A stretch of 64,000 nucleotides of DNA from UBA5078 sp964538025 (lineage in GTDB: Bacteria > Pseudomonadota > Gammaproteobacteria > Pseudomonadales > Pseudohongiellaceae): NCBI GenBank assembly GCA_964538025.1, contig CAZICZ010000007.1:1-64000 (forward strand), read 5' to 3'. The notes below the pieces were generated by a model that saw only the letters and a program-made list of their open reading frames with translations, was not told where the DNA came from and did no database searches. This document shows positions 35,393 to 43,848 of the stretch, one piece after another. The position numbers and the translations under genes are program-made. The number at the start of each line of letters is the position of its first letter. The first letter of the stretch is position 1.

Positions 35393-36478
35393 TTACCGAT
35401 GACTACTGTCGCGCGAGGGCTTTCGCGTGGTGTCTGGCCACGCATTGATAATGGCCTTGATGAACGTTGCCAGCGGGATGGCAAAGAACACGCCTGCCAG
35501 CCCCCAGATGCCCCCAAAGAACAACACGGCACTGAGGATGGCCACGGGATGCAGGTTCACGGTTTCCGAGAAAATCAGCGGGACAAGGAGATTGGCATCC
35601 AGAAGCTGAATGACCCCGTAGGCGACTACGACGGTGAAAAACTCACTGCCAAACCCCCATTGCACATAGGCAATCAACATGACCGGAATCGTGACCACGG
35701 TGACACCGATAAAGGGAACGATGACGGACAGGCCCACCATCACGGAAAGCAGCAGGGCGTAATTGACACCCAGAACAAAGAAACAGAGATAACTGACCAG
35801 CCCGACAATGATGATTTCCAGCGTCTTGCCACGAATGTAATTGGCCAGCTGCTCATCCATTTCCTTCCACACCTGCAACATCAGCGGTCGGTTATGAGGT
35901 AGCAAGGTGCCTACCCAATGCACCAGCAACGCCTTGTCCTTCAACATGAAGAACACCAGTACCGGCACGAGCACCAGAAACACTGTCCAATCAAAAATGC
36001 GGGGAATGCTGGCGATGGAGTACGACACGACGCGCTGCCCCATTACTGCAAGATCGCCGCGCAAGGTCACAATCAATTCTTGAATCTGCTGTTCCGTGAT
36101 CAGATTGGGGTAGGCATCGGGGAGATGGAGAAGCAGATTCTGCCCCTCGCTGATAAACCGAGGCAGCTCATTGATAAGACGCCCCAGCTGTCCCCAGGCC
36201 TGCGGGAGCAGGAACAGTAATATGCCGATAAACAGGCTGATAAACAGGACATAGACCAGAGTGACCGCAAAGAGATAGCGCACCTTGTACTGCAAGAGCC
36301 AGTTCACCAGACCCTGCAACAGGTAGGCAATGACCACGGCCGTGAGTAATGGCGCGAGAACCGACCCGATCGTCACCAGAACAAACAGACCCACGGCGAG
36401 CAGGACGACAAAGATGATGGCTTCTTCATCGTGGAAATAGCGATCGATGAAGCTGCGGGCAAGTTGACGCATGGACAT
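35393..36478 (-). CDS. AI-2E family transporter (PerM-like permease)
   Basis: 361 aa, about eight membrane helices with a long soluble segment between about 115 and 200. The C-terminal half has the family features SVIVPFIGVTVV and DANLLVPLIFSE. The family contains putative permeases and exporters; the name does not establish AI-2 transport. It follows the tusA-like gene after 8 nt and precedes dapA by 89 nt. Confidence 0.87.
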   Translation of the reverse strand: MSMRQLARSFIDRYFHDEEAIIFVVLLAVGLFVLVTIGSVLAPLLTAVVIAYLLQGLVNWLLQYKVRYLFAVTLVYVLFISLFIGILLFLLPQAWGQLGRLINELPRFISEGQNLLLHLPDAYPNLITEQQIQELIVTLRGDLAVMGQRVVSYSIASIPRIFDWTVFLVLVPVLVFFMLKDKALLVHWVGTLLPHNRPLMLQVWKEMDEQLANYIRGKTLEIIIVGLVSYLCFFVLGVNYALLLSVMVGLSVIVPFIGVTVVTIPVMLIAYVQWGFGSEFFTVVVAYGVIQLLDANLLVPLIFSETVNLHPVAILSAVLFFGGIWGLAGVFFAIPLATFIKAIINAWPDTTRKPSRDSSHR

Positions 36479-36486
36479 GGGGTGGG

Positions 36487-36720
36487 TCAGCCTTTTTCAA
36501 TCCAGTAGTGGTAGGTGGCGTCATCTTTGCTGAACGCGAGAATGGTGTGCCGACTTTGATTCACAAAGACATGAAAGTCACGTTCCGACCCGGGATCGGT
36601 GGCAATCACCTTGAGCACCTGACGAGGCTGCAAGGAGTTCAACGCCAGTTTTGCTTTCAATAATGGCATGGGACAGGCCAGCCCCCGCGCATCAAGTTCC
36701 AAATCTGCATTGATTTCCAT
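36487..36720 (-). CDS. TusA/SirA-like sulfurtransferase
   Basis: 77 aa from ATG 36720; an upstream in-frame start would give 95 aa. It has the family CPMPLLKAK motif, whose cysteine carries the persulfide. DPGSERDFHVF and the C-terminal beta strand are also typical. TusA delivers sulfur to the Tus relay for 2-thiouridine; other members serve molybdenum or selenium metabolism. The perM-like neighbour is common for this SirA-like subgroup, so its exact partner is uncertain. Confidence 0.87.
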   Translation of the reverse strand: MEINADLELDARGLACPMPLLKAKLALNSLQPRQVLKVIATDPGSERDFHVFVNQSRHTILAFSKDDATYHYWIEKG

Positions 36721-36797
36721 GGGGCGGCATTTTAGCAAGCAATCCCTGAAGTGCCTAGTAAAGGGCCCGTCCACAAGGCATCGTCGCGACTCCAGGT

Positions 36798-36825
36798 GGA
36801 ATTATTTGGACTGTCCCCGGTCTTA
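36798..36825 (+). promoter_or_regulatory. Candidate sigma-E promoter of bepA
   Basis: GGAATTA (36798-36804), 16 bp, TCTTA (36821-36825), similar to the sigma-E pattern GGAACTT-N16-TCTRA. The predicted start is near 36832. BepA is a sigma-E regulon member in E. coli, which supports the reading. Confidence 0.45.
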
Positions 36826-36835
36826 GGTTTACAGT

Positions 36836-36861
36836 GGCCGGAGCCCATCCGGCCGGTTTTT
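36836..36861 (+). other. GC hairpin with T run just before bepA
   Basis: GGCCGG (36836-36841) and CCGGCC (36849-36854) form a 6-bp all-GC stem with a 7-nt loop, followed within two bases by five T. It ends 7 nt before the bepA ATG. It looks like a terminator, yet no same-strand gene precedes it, so it may act as an attenuator or leader structure. Confidence 0.5.
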
Positions 36862-36868
36862 GAGACTT

Positions 36869-38323
36869 ATGCGCAAAACGACTTTGACAGCCCTTTTCAT
36901 GGGTGCCGCCATGACCTATGGAGCGAGCGCCCATGCGCAGGTGCAGCTCCCGTCGCTGGGTGACCGCATTTCCGGATTGATATCGCTTGATGAGGAATAT
37001 GCGCTGGGGCGCGAGTTTCTTCGCTCAGTGCGTCGTAGCAGCGTGACAATCACCGATCCGCTTCTGAACGACTACCTCGTCAATGTCACGCACAGCCTTG
37101 CGCTTCACAGTGAGCTCAAGGATTACCGACTCGCCTTCATTATCATCGACAGTCCGGAACTGAACGCGTTTGCCGCTCCCGGCGGCATCATTGGTGTCAA
37201 TGGCGGGCTGTTCCTGAACGCCCACACGGAAGGTGAGTTTCTCTCGGTGATGTCCCATGAGCTGGCGCACGTCAGCCAGCGCCATTTTGCCCGCAGTGTC
37301 GAAGATGCGCAGCGGCGGCGAATCCCCGAGCTTGCCACGCTGCTCGCCAGTATTGTGGTAATGGGCACGTCGGACGCGAATAGCGGGCAAGCCGCGATCA
37401 TGGCGGCTCAGGGGCGCGCTATCGAAAACCAGCTGCGCTTTTCGCGCAGCAACGAGGCTGAGGCGGATCGGGTCGGCATACGCACCCTGTTTGATGCTGG
37501 ATACGATCCTAACGAAATGCCTGCGATGTTTGAACGCCTGATGGGCCTCAACCGTTTTGGCACTCGTCCTCCAGAGTTCCTGCTTTCACATCCGGTGACG
37601 GAAGCGCGCATCGCCGACACCCGCGGAAGGGCCGCGCGCTATCCAAGTCAGGAAAGCAAATCCAGCCTCGAATATCAGCTGATGCGCGCGCGTATCAGAA
37701 ATCACTATGAGCCCAATACAGAAAGCCTGATCAGCCAGTTTCAAAATGAAATCAGGGATTCTGCCGCCGAGTCCGAGCGTGTTGCAGCCCAATACGGACT
37801 GGCTCTCGCACTCATGAAGAGTCAGCGCTATACCCAGGCCCATGAAGCGCTGGAACCCCTGTTGTCCAAAGAGCCCAACAGGATTGCCTATGTTGTTGCC
37901 AAGGCCGAAATTTACACCGAAGGAAATGAAGCTGGGCGTGCTGCCGAGTTTCTACAGCGCCATCTGACAATCAATCCTGACAATCATGCCCTGACCATGA
38001 CGTATGCCGACGCATTGATCGCCCAACGCAATTACCAGGAGGCCGTCAAGGTGCTGGAACGTCATGTTGTCACTCGTCCCGAAGATCACGATCTGTGGTA
38101 CACCATCGCAGAAACCCAGGGGCTCGTAGGGGATGTCAGCAAGGTGCACCAGGCGCGTGCGGAATATTTCATTCTGGTGGGCGATTTTCGCAGCGCGCTG
38201 GAGCAGCTCTCGTACGCGCTTCGCATAGAATCGGAAAAAGAAAATAACGGTCCTCTGGTCGCAAAACTCCGCCAACGTTCCCGGGATGTAGAAACGCTCG
38301 AGCGCAACGCTCGCAGCCAATAA
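36869..38323 (+). CDS. bepA: Periplasmic M48 metalloprotease, BepA-like, with TPR domain
   Basis: Chaperone-protease maintaining outer-membrane assembly, especially LptD maturation. 484 aa from the ATG at 36869. A signal peptide ends at SAHA-Q. The zinc site is HELAH (H130, E131, H134) with third ligand E198 in NEAEADRVG. A C-terminal TPR-type helical domain occupies about 280-480. The promoter and hairpin in front are described separately. It converges with nadA over 2 nt. Confidence 0.94.
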   Translation: MRKTTLTALFMGAAMTYGASAHAQVQLPSLGDRISGLISLDEEYALGREFLRSVRRSSVTITDPLLNDYLVNVTHSLALHSELKDYRLAFIIIDSPELNAFAAPGGIIGVNGGLFLNAHTEGEFLSVMSHELAHVSQRHFARSVEDAQRRRIPELATLLASIVVMGTSDANSGQAAIMAAQGRAIENQLRFSRSNEAEADRVGIRTLFDAGYDPNEMPAMFERLMGLNRFGTRPPEFLLSHPVTEARIADTRGRAARYPSQESKSSLEYQLMRARIRNHYEPNTESLISQFQNEIRDSAAESERVAAQYGLALALMKSQRYTQAHEALEPLLSKEPNRIAYVVAKAEIYTEGNEAGRAAEFLQRHLTINPDNHALTMTYADALIAQRNYQEAVKVLERHVVTRPEDHDLWYTIAETQGLVGDVSKVHQARAEYFILVGDFRSALEQLSYALRIESEKENNGPLVAKLRQRSRDVETLERNARSQ

Positions 38324-38325
38324 GA

Positions 38326-39405
38326 CTAGGCCTTACCAGCCACCTTCAACTTGTGCTGAATTGAAAAATCCAGCATCCGCTGCAAAGGCACCATGGCCCT
38401 CTCTGCCAGTGCCTTATCGACGCTGACACGGTTCGTCCCCTGCGCCAGAGATTCATAGAGACGGTCCAAAGAATTCATCGCCATCCAGGGGCAATGGGCA
38501 CAACTTCTGCAGGTGGCATCGTCTCCCGCAGTCGGGGCGATATAGAACTGCTTTTCAGGCGCAAGCTGCTGCAGCTTGTAGAAAATTCCGCGATCTGTTG
38601 CCACGATAAACGCGTCATTTGGCAGACTGACAGCGGCCTGGATGATCTGGGTAGTCGACCCGATAACATCGGCAATTTGCAACACAGCCTCGGGTGACTC
38701 CGGGTGTGCCAGCACGGCGGCCTCAGGATGCATTGCCTTGAGATCGAGTAGCCCCCGCGCCTTGAACTCTTCGTGCACGATGCACGCGCCATTCCAAAGC
38801 AGCATGTCGGCACCGGTACGTTTTTGAATATACGCCCCCAGATGTTTGTCGGGCGCCCAGATAATTTTCTGACCTTGCGCCGACAGATGCTCTATGACGT
38901 CGACGGCAATACTGGACGTGACCACCCAATCCGCGCGTGCCTTCACGGCCGCAGAGGTATTGGCGTAAACCACGACGACACGATCCGGGTGAGCATCACA
39001 AAACGCCGAAAACTCGTCGACGGGGCAGGCCACATCAAGTGAACAGGTTGCATTCAAGGTGGGCATCAGCACCGTTTTTTCAGGGCTGAGAATACAGGCG
39101 GTTTCTCCCATGAATCGCACTCCCGCAACAACTAAAGTCGACTGGGGAGCGTTGCGACCAAAGCGTGCCATTTCAAGTGAATCGGACACGTATCCCCCAC
39201 TCTCTTCGGCCATCTCCTGCAGGAGTGCATCGGTGTAATAGTGCGCTACAAGAACCGCGTCTTTTTCACGCAAAAGCGTCCTGATTTTTGCCTTCAATGC
39301 ATTTTTGCGTGATTCCTCCAATGGCTCAGGCAGCGACACCGCTGCCAGGTGCTCGCGAACGCGCTGCATGTCGGCAGCCAAAAGTGAGGGCGATTCTGTT
39401 TTCAT
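38326..39405 (-). CDS. nadA: Quinolinate synthase A
   Basis: 4Fe-4S enzyme condensing iminoaspartate with dihydroxyacetone phosphate to quinolinate in NAD synthesis. 359 aa from the ATG at 39405. Cluster-region cysteines are in NATCSLDVACPVDEF and the C-terminal TCRSCAHCPWMAMN. AHYYTD and the HPE motif (LAHPESPE) are typical. NadK, which acts later in NADP formation, is also in the window. It diverges from the quinone-reductase gene. Confidence 0.96.
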   Translation of the reverse strand: MKTESPSLLAADMQRVREHLAAVSLPEPLEESRKNALKAKIRTLLREKDAVLVAHYYTDALLQEMAEESGGYVSDSLEMARFGRNAPQSTLVVAGVRFMGETACILSPEKTVLMPTLNATCSLDVACPVDEFSAFCDAHPDRVVVVYANTSAAVKARADWVVTSSIAVDVIEHLSAQGQKIIWAPDKHLGAYIQKRTGADMLLWNGACIVHEEFKARGLLDLKAMHPEAAVLAHPESPEAVLQIADVIGSTTQIIQAAVSLPNDAFIVATDRGIFYKLQQLAPEKQFYIAPTAGDDATCRSCAHCPWMAMNSLDRLYESLAQGTNRVSVDKALAERAMVPLQRMLDFSIQHKLKVAGKA

Positions 39406-39492
39406 GGTGGGCTCAAAATTCGAGAAGGTGAACAAGACTGAGAGTTTACACGACACTCCTCAAGGACGCATCTTGAGCCCCTGCGAGAACAA

Positions 39493-39521
39493 TTGGCAGG
39501 CAGATGTGAAAATGGCATTAT
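39493..39521 (+). promoter_or_regulatory. Candidate promoter of the quinone reductase gene
   Basis: TTGGCA (39493-39498), 17 bp, CATTAT (39516-39521), in the 204-bp gap between the divergent nadA and qor starts. The -35 is good; the -10 matches four of six. Confidence 0.4.
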
Positions 39522-39609
39522 TTCTCCCCGTTATTTCGGAAGTCTGACAGCACCGATTACCAAGAATATTTATATCCCACACTCTCTTTTCGACTCAAAG
39601 GAATGCTCC

Positions 39610-40584
39610 ATGTCAAAAGCCATAGTTATTGAACAAACCGGTGACTCAAGTGTCATGCAGTACAAAGAGGTCAGTATTGGCAAACCGAAGAAGGGAGAGC
39701 TTACTGTCCGTGCAACGGCCATCGGAGTGAATTTCATCGATATCTATCAGCGCACCGGTTTATATCCTGTGCCGCTTCCCTTTACACCCGGTGGAGAGGT
39801 GTGTGGCGTTGTGGAAGCAGTAGGCGCCGGCGTGACAAATTTCAAAGTGGGAGACCGCGTCGCCTGCGGGACAGCCGGTACGGGTTGCTATGCCGAAAAG
39901 ATCAATATCGACGCTGGTAAACTTGTCAAAGTCCCCAAGCAGATCAGTGATGAAGTCGCTGCCGCGATGATGCTTAAAGGCATGACTGTGCAATATCTCA
40001 TTCGGCAAATCTACAAAGTGAAAAAAGGAGACACCATTCTTGTTCACGCGGCCGCAGGCGGAGTCGGACTCATTCTATGTCAATGGGCAAAATCACTGGG
40101 TGCAACGGTGATAGGAACTGTGAGTTCTGCAGCCAAAGCGAAGTTGGCTAAAGCAAATGGCTGCGATTACACCATCGATTACACCAAGGAAGATTTTGTG
40201 AAGCGCGTCCGCACCATCACCAAAGGCGCCATGTTGCCCGTGGTATATGACTCCATTGGAAAAGACACCTTCCCCGCCTCTCTGGATTGTCTGCGCAAAT
40301 TCGGTCTTTTTGTAACCTATGGCAATGCGTCTGGTCCTGTCCCTGCTTTTGCGCCCGCACTGCTCGCGCAGAAAGGTTCACTGATGATGACGCGACCGAC
40401 ACTGTTTAACTTCGTCAGCACACCCGAGGAGTTACGACAGGTCGCGGGAGATCTGATGAAAGTCATCAAGTCCGGCGCCGTTAAAATTGAAGTGAATCAC
40501 CGTTACGCCCTCAAAGATGCCGCAAAGGCGCATGACGACCTAGCCGCCAGAAAAACAACCGGCTCTATTGTTCTCATTCCCTGA
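39610..40584 (+). CDS. qor: NADPH:quinone oxidoreductase (zeta-crystallin type)
   Basis: 324 aa from ATG 39610 with AAGGA 7 nt upstream. A GroES-like N-terminal domain (NFIDIYQRTGLYPVPLPFTP) is followed by a Rossmann domain with VHAAAGGVGLILCQWAK for NADPH. It lacks the structural and catalytic zinc ligands of alcohol dehydrogenases, as expected for the QOR group. It reduces quinones by one electron in the family. Its codon use and local base composition look more AT-rich than most of the window; I have not measured this. Confidence 0.93.
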   Translation: MSKAIVIEQTGDSSVMQYKEVSIGKPKKGELTVRATAIGVNFIDIYQRTGLYPVPLPFTPGGEVCGVVEAVGAGVTNFKVGDRVACGTAGTGCYAEKINIDAGKLVKVPKQISDEVAAAMMLKGMTVQYLIRQIYKVKKGDTILVHAAAGGVGLILCQWAKSLGATVIGTVSSAAKAKLAKANGCDYTIDYTKEDFVKRVRTITKGAMLPVVYDSIGKDTFPASLDCLRKFGLFVTYGNASGPVPAFAPALLAQKGSLMMTRPTLFNFVSTPEELRQVAGDLMKVIKSGAVKIEVNHRYALKDAAKAHDDLAARKTTGSIVLIP

Positions 40585-40687
40585 AACGGCGTCATAGACA
40601 CATCCCCCCGCTTGGCGAGAAAGCGCCAGGCGACGGGGTGAATTCAGACGAAAAGTGAATTAACTACAGAAAAAAACAGGGGAAAAA

Positions 40688-40763
40688 TGGTGGGTCGTGA
40701 GTGACTCGAACACTCGACCAATTGGTTAAAAGCCAACTGCTCTACCGACTGAGCTAACGACCC
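40688..40763 (-). tRNA. tRNA-Lys(TTT)
   Basis: Complete cloverleaf on the minus strand. Acceptor GGGTCGT pairs with ACGACCC, the discriminator is A and CCA is encoded at 40688-40690. The anticodon loop CTTTTAA gives TTT. It lies 82 bp after queC. U34 of this tRNA is the target of TusA-dependent thiolation and of MnmC. Confidence 0.97.
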
Positions 40764-40780
40764 ATGCAAGAAAGTGCGAC

Positions 40781-40808
40781 ATACTACTATCATGAGCGAA
40801 AAAGACAA
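40781..40808 (-). promoter_or_regulatory. Candidate sigma-70 promoter of tRNA-Lys
   Basis: Minus strand: TTGTCT (40803-40808), 16 bp, TAGTAT (40781-40786), in the gap between queC and the tRNA. Read-through from queC is also possible. Confidence 0.5.
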
Positions 40809-40845
40809 GTCTTTTGGCGCAAAAAAAATGCTCTAAGACTGCTCT

Positions 40846-41535
40846 CTATTGATACCGTGTAGGGTCTTCTACACCCGCTTCGCGAAAGCCTCTCGCCCTG
40901 AAGCGACAACTGTCGCAACGCCCGCAGGCGCGCCCTTCCGCATCGGCTTGATAGCACGAGACAGTCAGGGAGTAATCGACTCCCAAGCCAGCCCCAAGAG
41001 CGATAATTTCCGCTTTACTCAAGGCAATGAGGGGAACTTCAATCTTCAAAGGAGCGCCTTCCACCGCCTTCTTTGTGGCCAGATTAGCCATCTTTTCAAA
41101 AGCAGCAATGAATTCGGGCCTGCAATCCGGATAACCGGAATAGTCTCGAGCATTCACGCCAATGAAGATGGCATGGGCATCCACGACTTCCGCGAGAGCG
41201 AGCGCATATGCCAGAAAAACTGTGTTTCGTGCGGGCACATAGGTAACAGGAATTCCGGCACTCTCTTGTTCAGGAACTGCCATTGACGCGTCCGTCAGCG
41301 CGGACCCTCCAAGCGCCCCAATCCCCAGTGGAATAACGGAATGCTGAACAACTCCAAATGCCATCGCTACTGCCCGTGCCGCATTCAATTCACTGACAGA
41401 ACGCTGTCCATAGTCAAAACTAAGGGCGATAACCTGGAACCCCCTGCTTCTGGCAATGGCCAGGCAGGTGGTTGAATCGAGCCCCCCTGACGACAGCACA
41501 ATGGCTTTCTTGGGAATAGTTCCCGGCATTCTCAC
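40846..41535 (-). CDS. queC: 7-cyano-7-deazaguanine synthase
   Basis: Converts 7-carboxy-7-deazaguanine to preQ0 with ATP and ammonia. 229 aa. The ATP PP-loop is SGGLDSTT near residue 16. The zinc site is formed by cysteines near the C-terminus (SCYQ, then ACGRCDSC). The start is at 41535 or two codons later at 41529. Its operon partner queE is 36 nt upstream. tRNA-Lys follows downstream. Confidence 0.96.
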   Translation of the reverse strand: MRMPGTIPKKAIVLSSGGLDSTTCLAIARSRGFQVIALSFDYGQRSVSELNAARAVAMAFGVVQHSVIPLGIGALGGSALTDASMAVPEQESAGIPVTYVPARNTVFLAYALALAEVVDAHAIFIGVNARDYSGYPDCRPEFIAAFEKMANLATKKAVEGAPLKIEVPLIALSKAEIIALGAGLGVDYSLTVSCYQADAEGRACGRCDSCRFRARGFREAGVEDPTRYQ

Positions 41536-41571
41536 CCCTTAGTCTCTAATCCTTTGCAACACGATTTACCA

Positions 41572-42249
41572 TCAGTGCCCAGGCTCATCACCCCAAATAT
41601 GCTTATGCAGTTGTACCTGCATGCGAACAGAAAGCCTGTCCTGGAGAATCCACTCAGCAAGATCCCGATAGTGCAATTCACCAAAACTCGGAGAGAAAAG
41701 AACTTCGGAGACGCGCGATTTCAAATCGAACTGATCACACTTTGCCTTCGACCATTCGTAATCCCTTCGATCGCAAATAACAAACTTAACCTGATCTTCT
41801 TTTTTAAGAAAACTCACATTGGATTCAAGATTCCGATCGCACTCCCCTGACCCGGGAGTCTTCAGATCCATAACTACAACAACACGACGATCGACATTTT
41901 CGAGAGTCATTGCGCCGCTTGTTTCTAATGACACTACATACCCTCGATCGCAAAGTGCCGTTAATAGCAGATGACAATTAGGCTGCGCTAAAGGCTCACC
42001 TCCGGTAACGGTGACATATCGCACACCTTGAAAGGATTCTACTTTGGCGACAATTTCGCTCACCGCCATTTGCTCGCCTTTATGGAAAGCATATTCCGTA
42101 TCGCAGTAAACACAGCGCAACGGACAACCCGTTAATCGGATAAAAACAGTGGGAAGTCCGACTGTAGAAGTTTCACCTTGAAGTGAAAAGAAAATCTCAT
42201 TAATGCGAAGCGAGTGAGAAATTTCCATGAAGGCGTGAGGGTCGCTCAA
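41572..42249 (-). CDS. queE: 7-carboxy-7-deazaguanine synthase (radical SAM)
   Basis: Radical-SAM ring contraction of 6-carboxy-tetrahydropterin to 7-carboxy-7-deazaguanine. 225 aa from a TTG at 42249; an ATG at 42228 would give 218 aa and is at least as likely, since neither has a clear ribosome-binding site. The 4Fe-4S motif is CPLRCVYC, preceded by FSLQGE, and VTGGEPLAQP binds SAM. It follows cpoB of the tol-pal cluster by 40 nt and precedes queC. Confidence 0.94.
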   Translation of the reverse strand: MSDPHAFMEISHSLRINEIFFSLQGETSTVGLPTVFIRLTGCPLRCVYCDTEYAFHKGEQMAVSEIVAKVESFQGVRYVTVTGGEPLAQPNCHLLLTALCDRGYVVSLETSGAMTLENVDRRVVVVMDLKTPGSGECDRNLESNVSFLKKEDQVKFVICDRRDYEWSKAKCDQFDLKSRVSEVLFSPSFGELHYRDLAEWILQDRLSVRMQVQLHKHIWGDEPGH

Positions 42250-42289
42250 AAATCAAAATCAGGAAGGAGGATTTACCAATAACGCGCGT

Positions 42290-43240
42290 TCAATTCATGG
42301 AACGTATATAAATGTCGGCCAAGTTAGCAGCGGATGTGTTGGGATAACGGGATTGAACCTGTCTCAGTAATTGACGCGCACGATCTGTCTCTCCGAGCTT
42401 GTCATAAACAGTGCCTAACGAATACATTGCGTCGTCCACCTTTCTCCCGTCAGGATACTGATTGACGATTGTCTCGAAGGCGACACGTGCTTCGTTCAAC
42501 ATGGCAAGATTGATATACGCCTGGCCTTTCCAATAATAAGCGTTTGTAACAAAGCGGCCGTCGGGATACAGACGTAAGTATTGATCAAATTCATTCACGG
42601 AACGCTGATACTGCTCTTCTTGAAGAAGCGAATCCAGTGCCATCTGATATTGCTGCTGCTCAGACAATACAGTGGGCTGTAAACCCGCCGACGCATTCAC
42701 GGCATTGGCACCGACCGCTGCGGTGTTGGTAGCAGTCTGAGCTGGAGAAACTGGTGCGGGAGATCCTACTGCAGGAGTAGTATTACTCGTCGGTGGCGGT
42801 GTAGGAATACCCGTTGTTTGCACAGATGGCCCCGCTGCTGGAGGACTAATTCCAGAAACTGCGGCGGACGATGGGAGTTGAGTACTGCTGGGAGGCGAAC
42901 TCGGTACAGGTGCAATTGTCGGTGCTGACGAACTTAAGGAAGACAGTCGCGAGTCTAGATCCGTGTAGCGATCCATGGACTCTCTTTGAAGATTTCTTAT
43001 TTCGTAGTTCTGCTCTTCAACCATCCCTCGAAGGGTTTCCAGCTCCGCGCGCATTTCGCGAAACTGATCTAAGAGCATCACAAGAGCATCATTCGAAGAC
43101 GCGCTGCCCGACTGGGCGCTAGCGGAAGACTGGCCAGGAGTAAACACTTGCGCTTCAACAACTCCCGCAGCGCCCATTGTACCGCTGCTCAACATAGCAG
43201 TTGGCACAGCCAATAAGAACGCTGCAAGAGTATGTTTCAT
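42290..43240 (-). CDS. cpoB: Cell division coordinator CpoB (YbgF)
   Basis: Periplasmic TolA-binding protein coordinating peptidoglycan synthesis and outer-membrane constriction. 316 aa. A signal peptide is followed by a trimerising coiled coil (about 50-95). A long low-complexity Pro/Ser/Thr/Ala linker (about 97-195) leads to a TPR domain (about 195-316, with YYWKGQAYINLAMLNEA and DDAMYSLGTVYDKLG). The linker is longer than in E. coli CpoB as I recall it. It follows pal by 20 nt. Confidence 0.94.
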   Translation of the reverse strand: MKHTLAAFLLAVPTAMLSSGTMGAAGVVEAQVFTPGQSSASAQSGSASSNDALVMLLDQFREMRAELETLRGMVEEQNYEIRNLQRESMDRYTDLDSRLSSLSSSAPTIAPVPSSPPSSTQLPSSAAVSGISPPAAGPSVQTTGIPTPPPTSNTTPAVGSPAPVSPAQTATNTAAVGANAVNASAGLQPTVLSEQQQYQMALDSLLQEEQYQRSVNEFDQYLRLYPDGRFVTNAYYWKGQAYINLAMLNEARVAFETIVNQYPDGRKVDDAMYSLGTVYDKLGETDRARQLLRQVQSRYPNTSAANLADIYIRSMN

Positions 43241-43260
43241 GCCTTTACGCCTTGATGAAA

Positions 43261-43782
43261 TTACTTGATTTCAACGCGACGGTTCAAACGGTATGCAGCT
43301 TCTGTCTGACCAGTGGCAGCAGGACGCTCTTCACCATAGCTCACTGTTTCGATCTGAGACAGTGATGCACCATTCACAACCAGGTAATCACGGATGCTGT
43401 TTGCACGACGCTCGCCCAGGGCAAGGTTGTACTCACGCGTGCCGCGCTCATCTGCGTGACCTTCCAGACGTACACGACGGCTGGCGTTGGATGCGAGATT
43501 ACGGCCATGAATGGCCAGCACATCGCGATCAGATGCCATAAATTCGGACACGTCAAAGTCGAAGTAGAAAACGGTGGTATTCAACGCAGCAGCTTCCATG
43601 CGCTGTTGCGCTTCACGCTCACGAGCCAGACGCTCAGCTTCAGCGCGTTGTGCTGCAGCCGTAGTCGCGTCGATACCAGAAGTATCAGCGGCTGGAGCTG
43701 CCATATCTTCATCGCCAGTCGAGCTACAGGCCGCAAGACCCATAATCGAAAGAGCAAGGATTGTTGTTTTGAAAAATTTCAT
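43261..43782 (-). CDS. pal: Peptidoglycan-associated lipoprotein Pal
   Basis: Outer-membrane lipoprotein binding peptidoglycan and TolB. 173 aa from the ATG at 43782. The lipobox LAAC places the lipidated cysteine at C19. A short Ala/Glu/Arg-rich helix leads to the OmpA-like domain (about 70-173), with VRLEGHADERGTREYNLALG as the diaminopimelate-binding core. It is part of tolQRAB-pal-cpoB. Confidence 0.97.
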   Translation of the reverse strand: MKFFKTTILALSIMGLAACSSTGDEDMAAPAADTSGIDATTAAAQRAEAERLAREREAQQRMEAAALNTTVFYFDFDVSEFMASDRDVLAIHGRNLASNASRRVRLEGHADERGTREYNLALGERRANSIRDYLVVNGASLSQIETVSYGEERPAATGQTEAAYRLNRRVEIK

Positions 43783-43848
43783 GCTGTGCGTACCCACTCT
43801 GCAAGTCCTCCGATAGGCTGATGCTATCAAATTTTCAAGTTTAATAAC

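Noticed and set aside
40604..40638. GC-rich imperfect hairpin after the quinone reductase gene as a terminator
   Set aside because: The stem is interrupted and no T tract follows.
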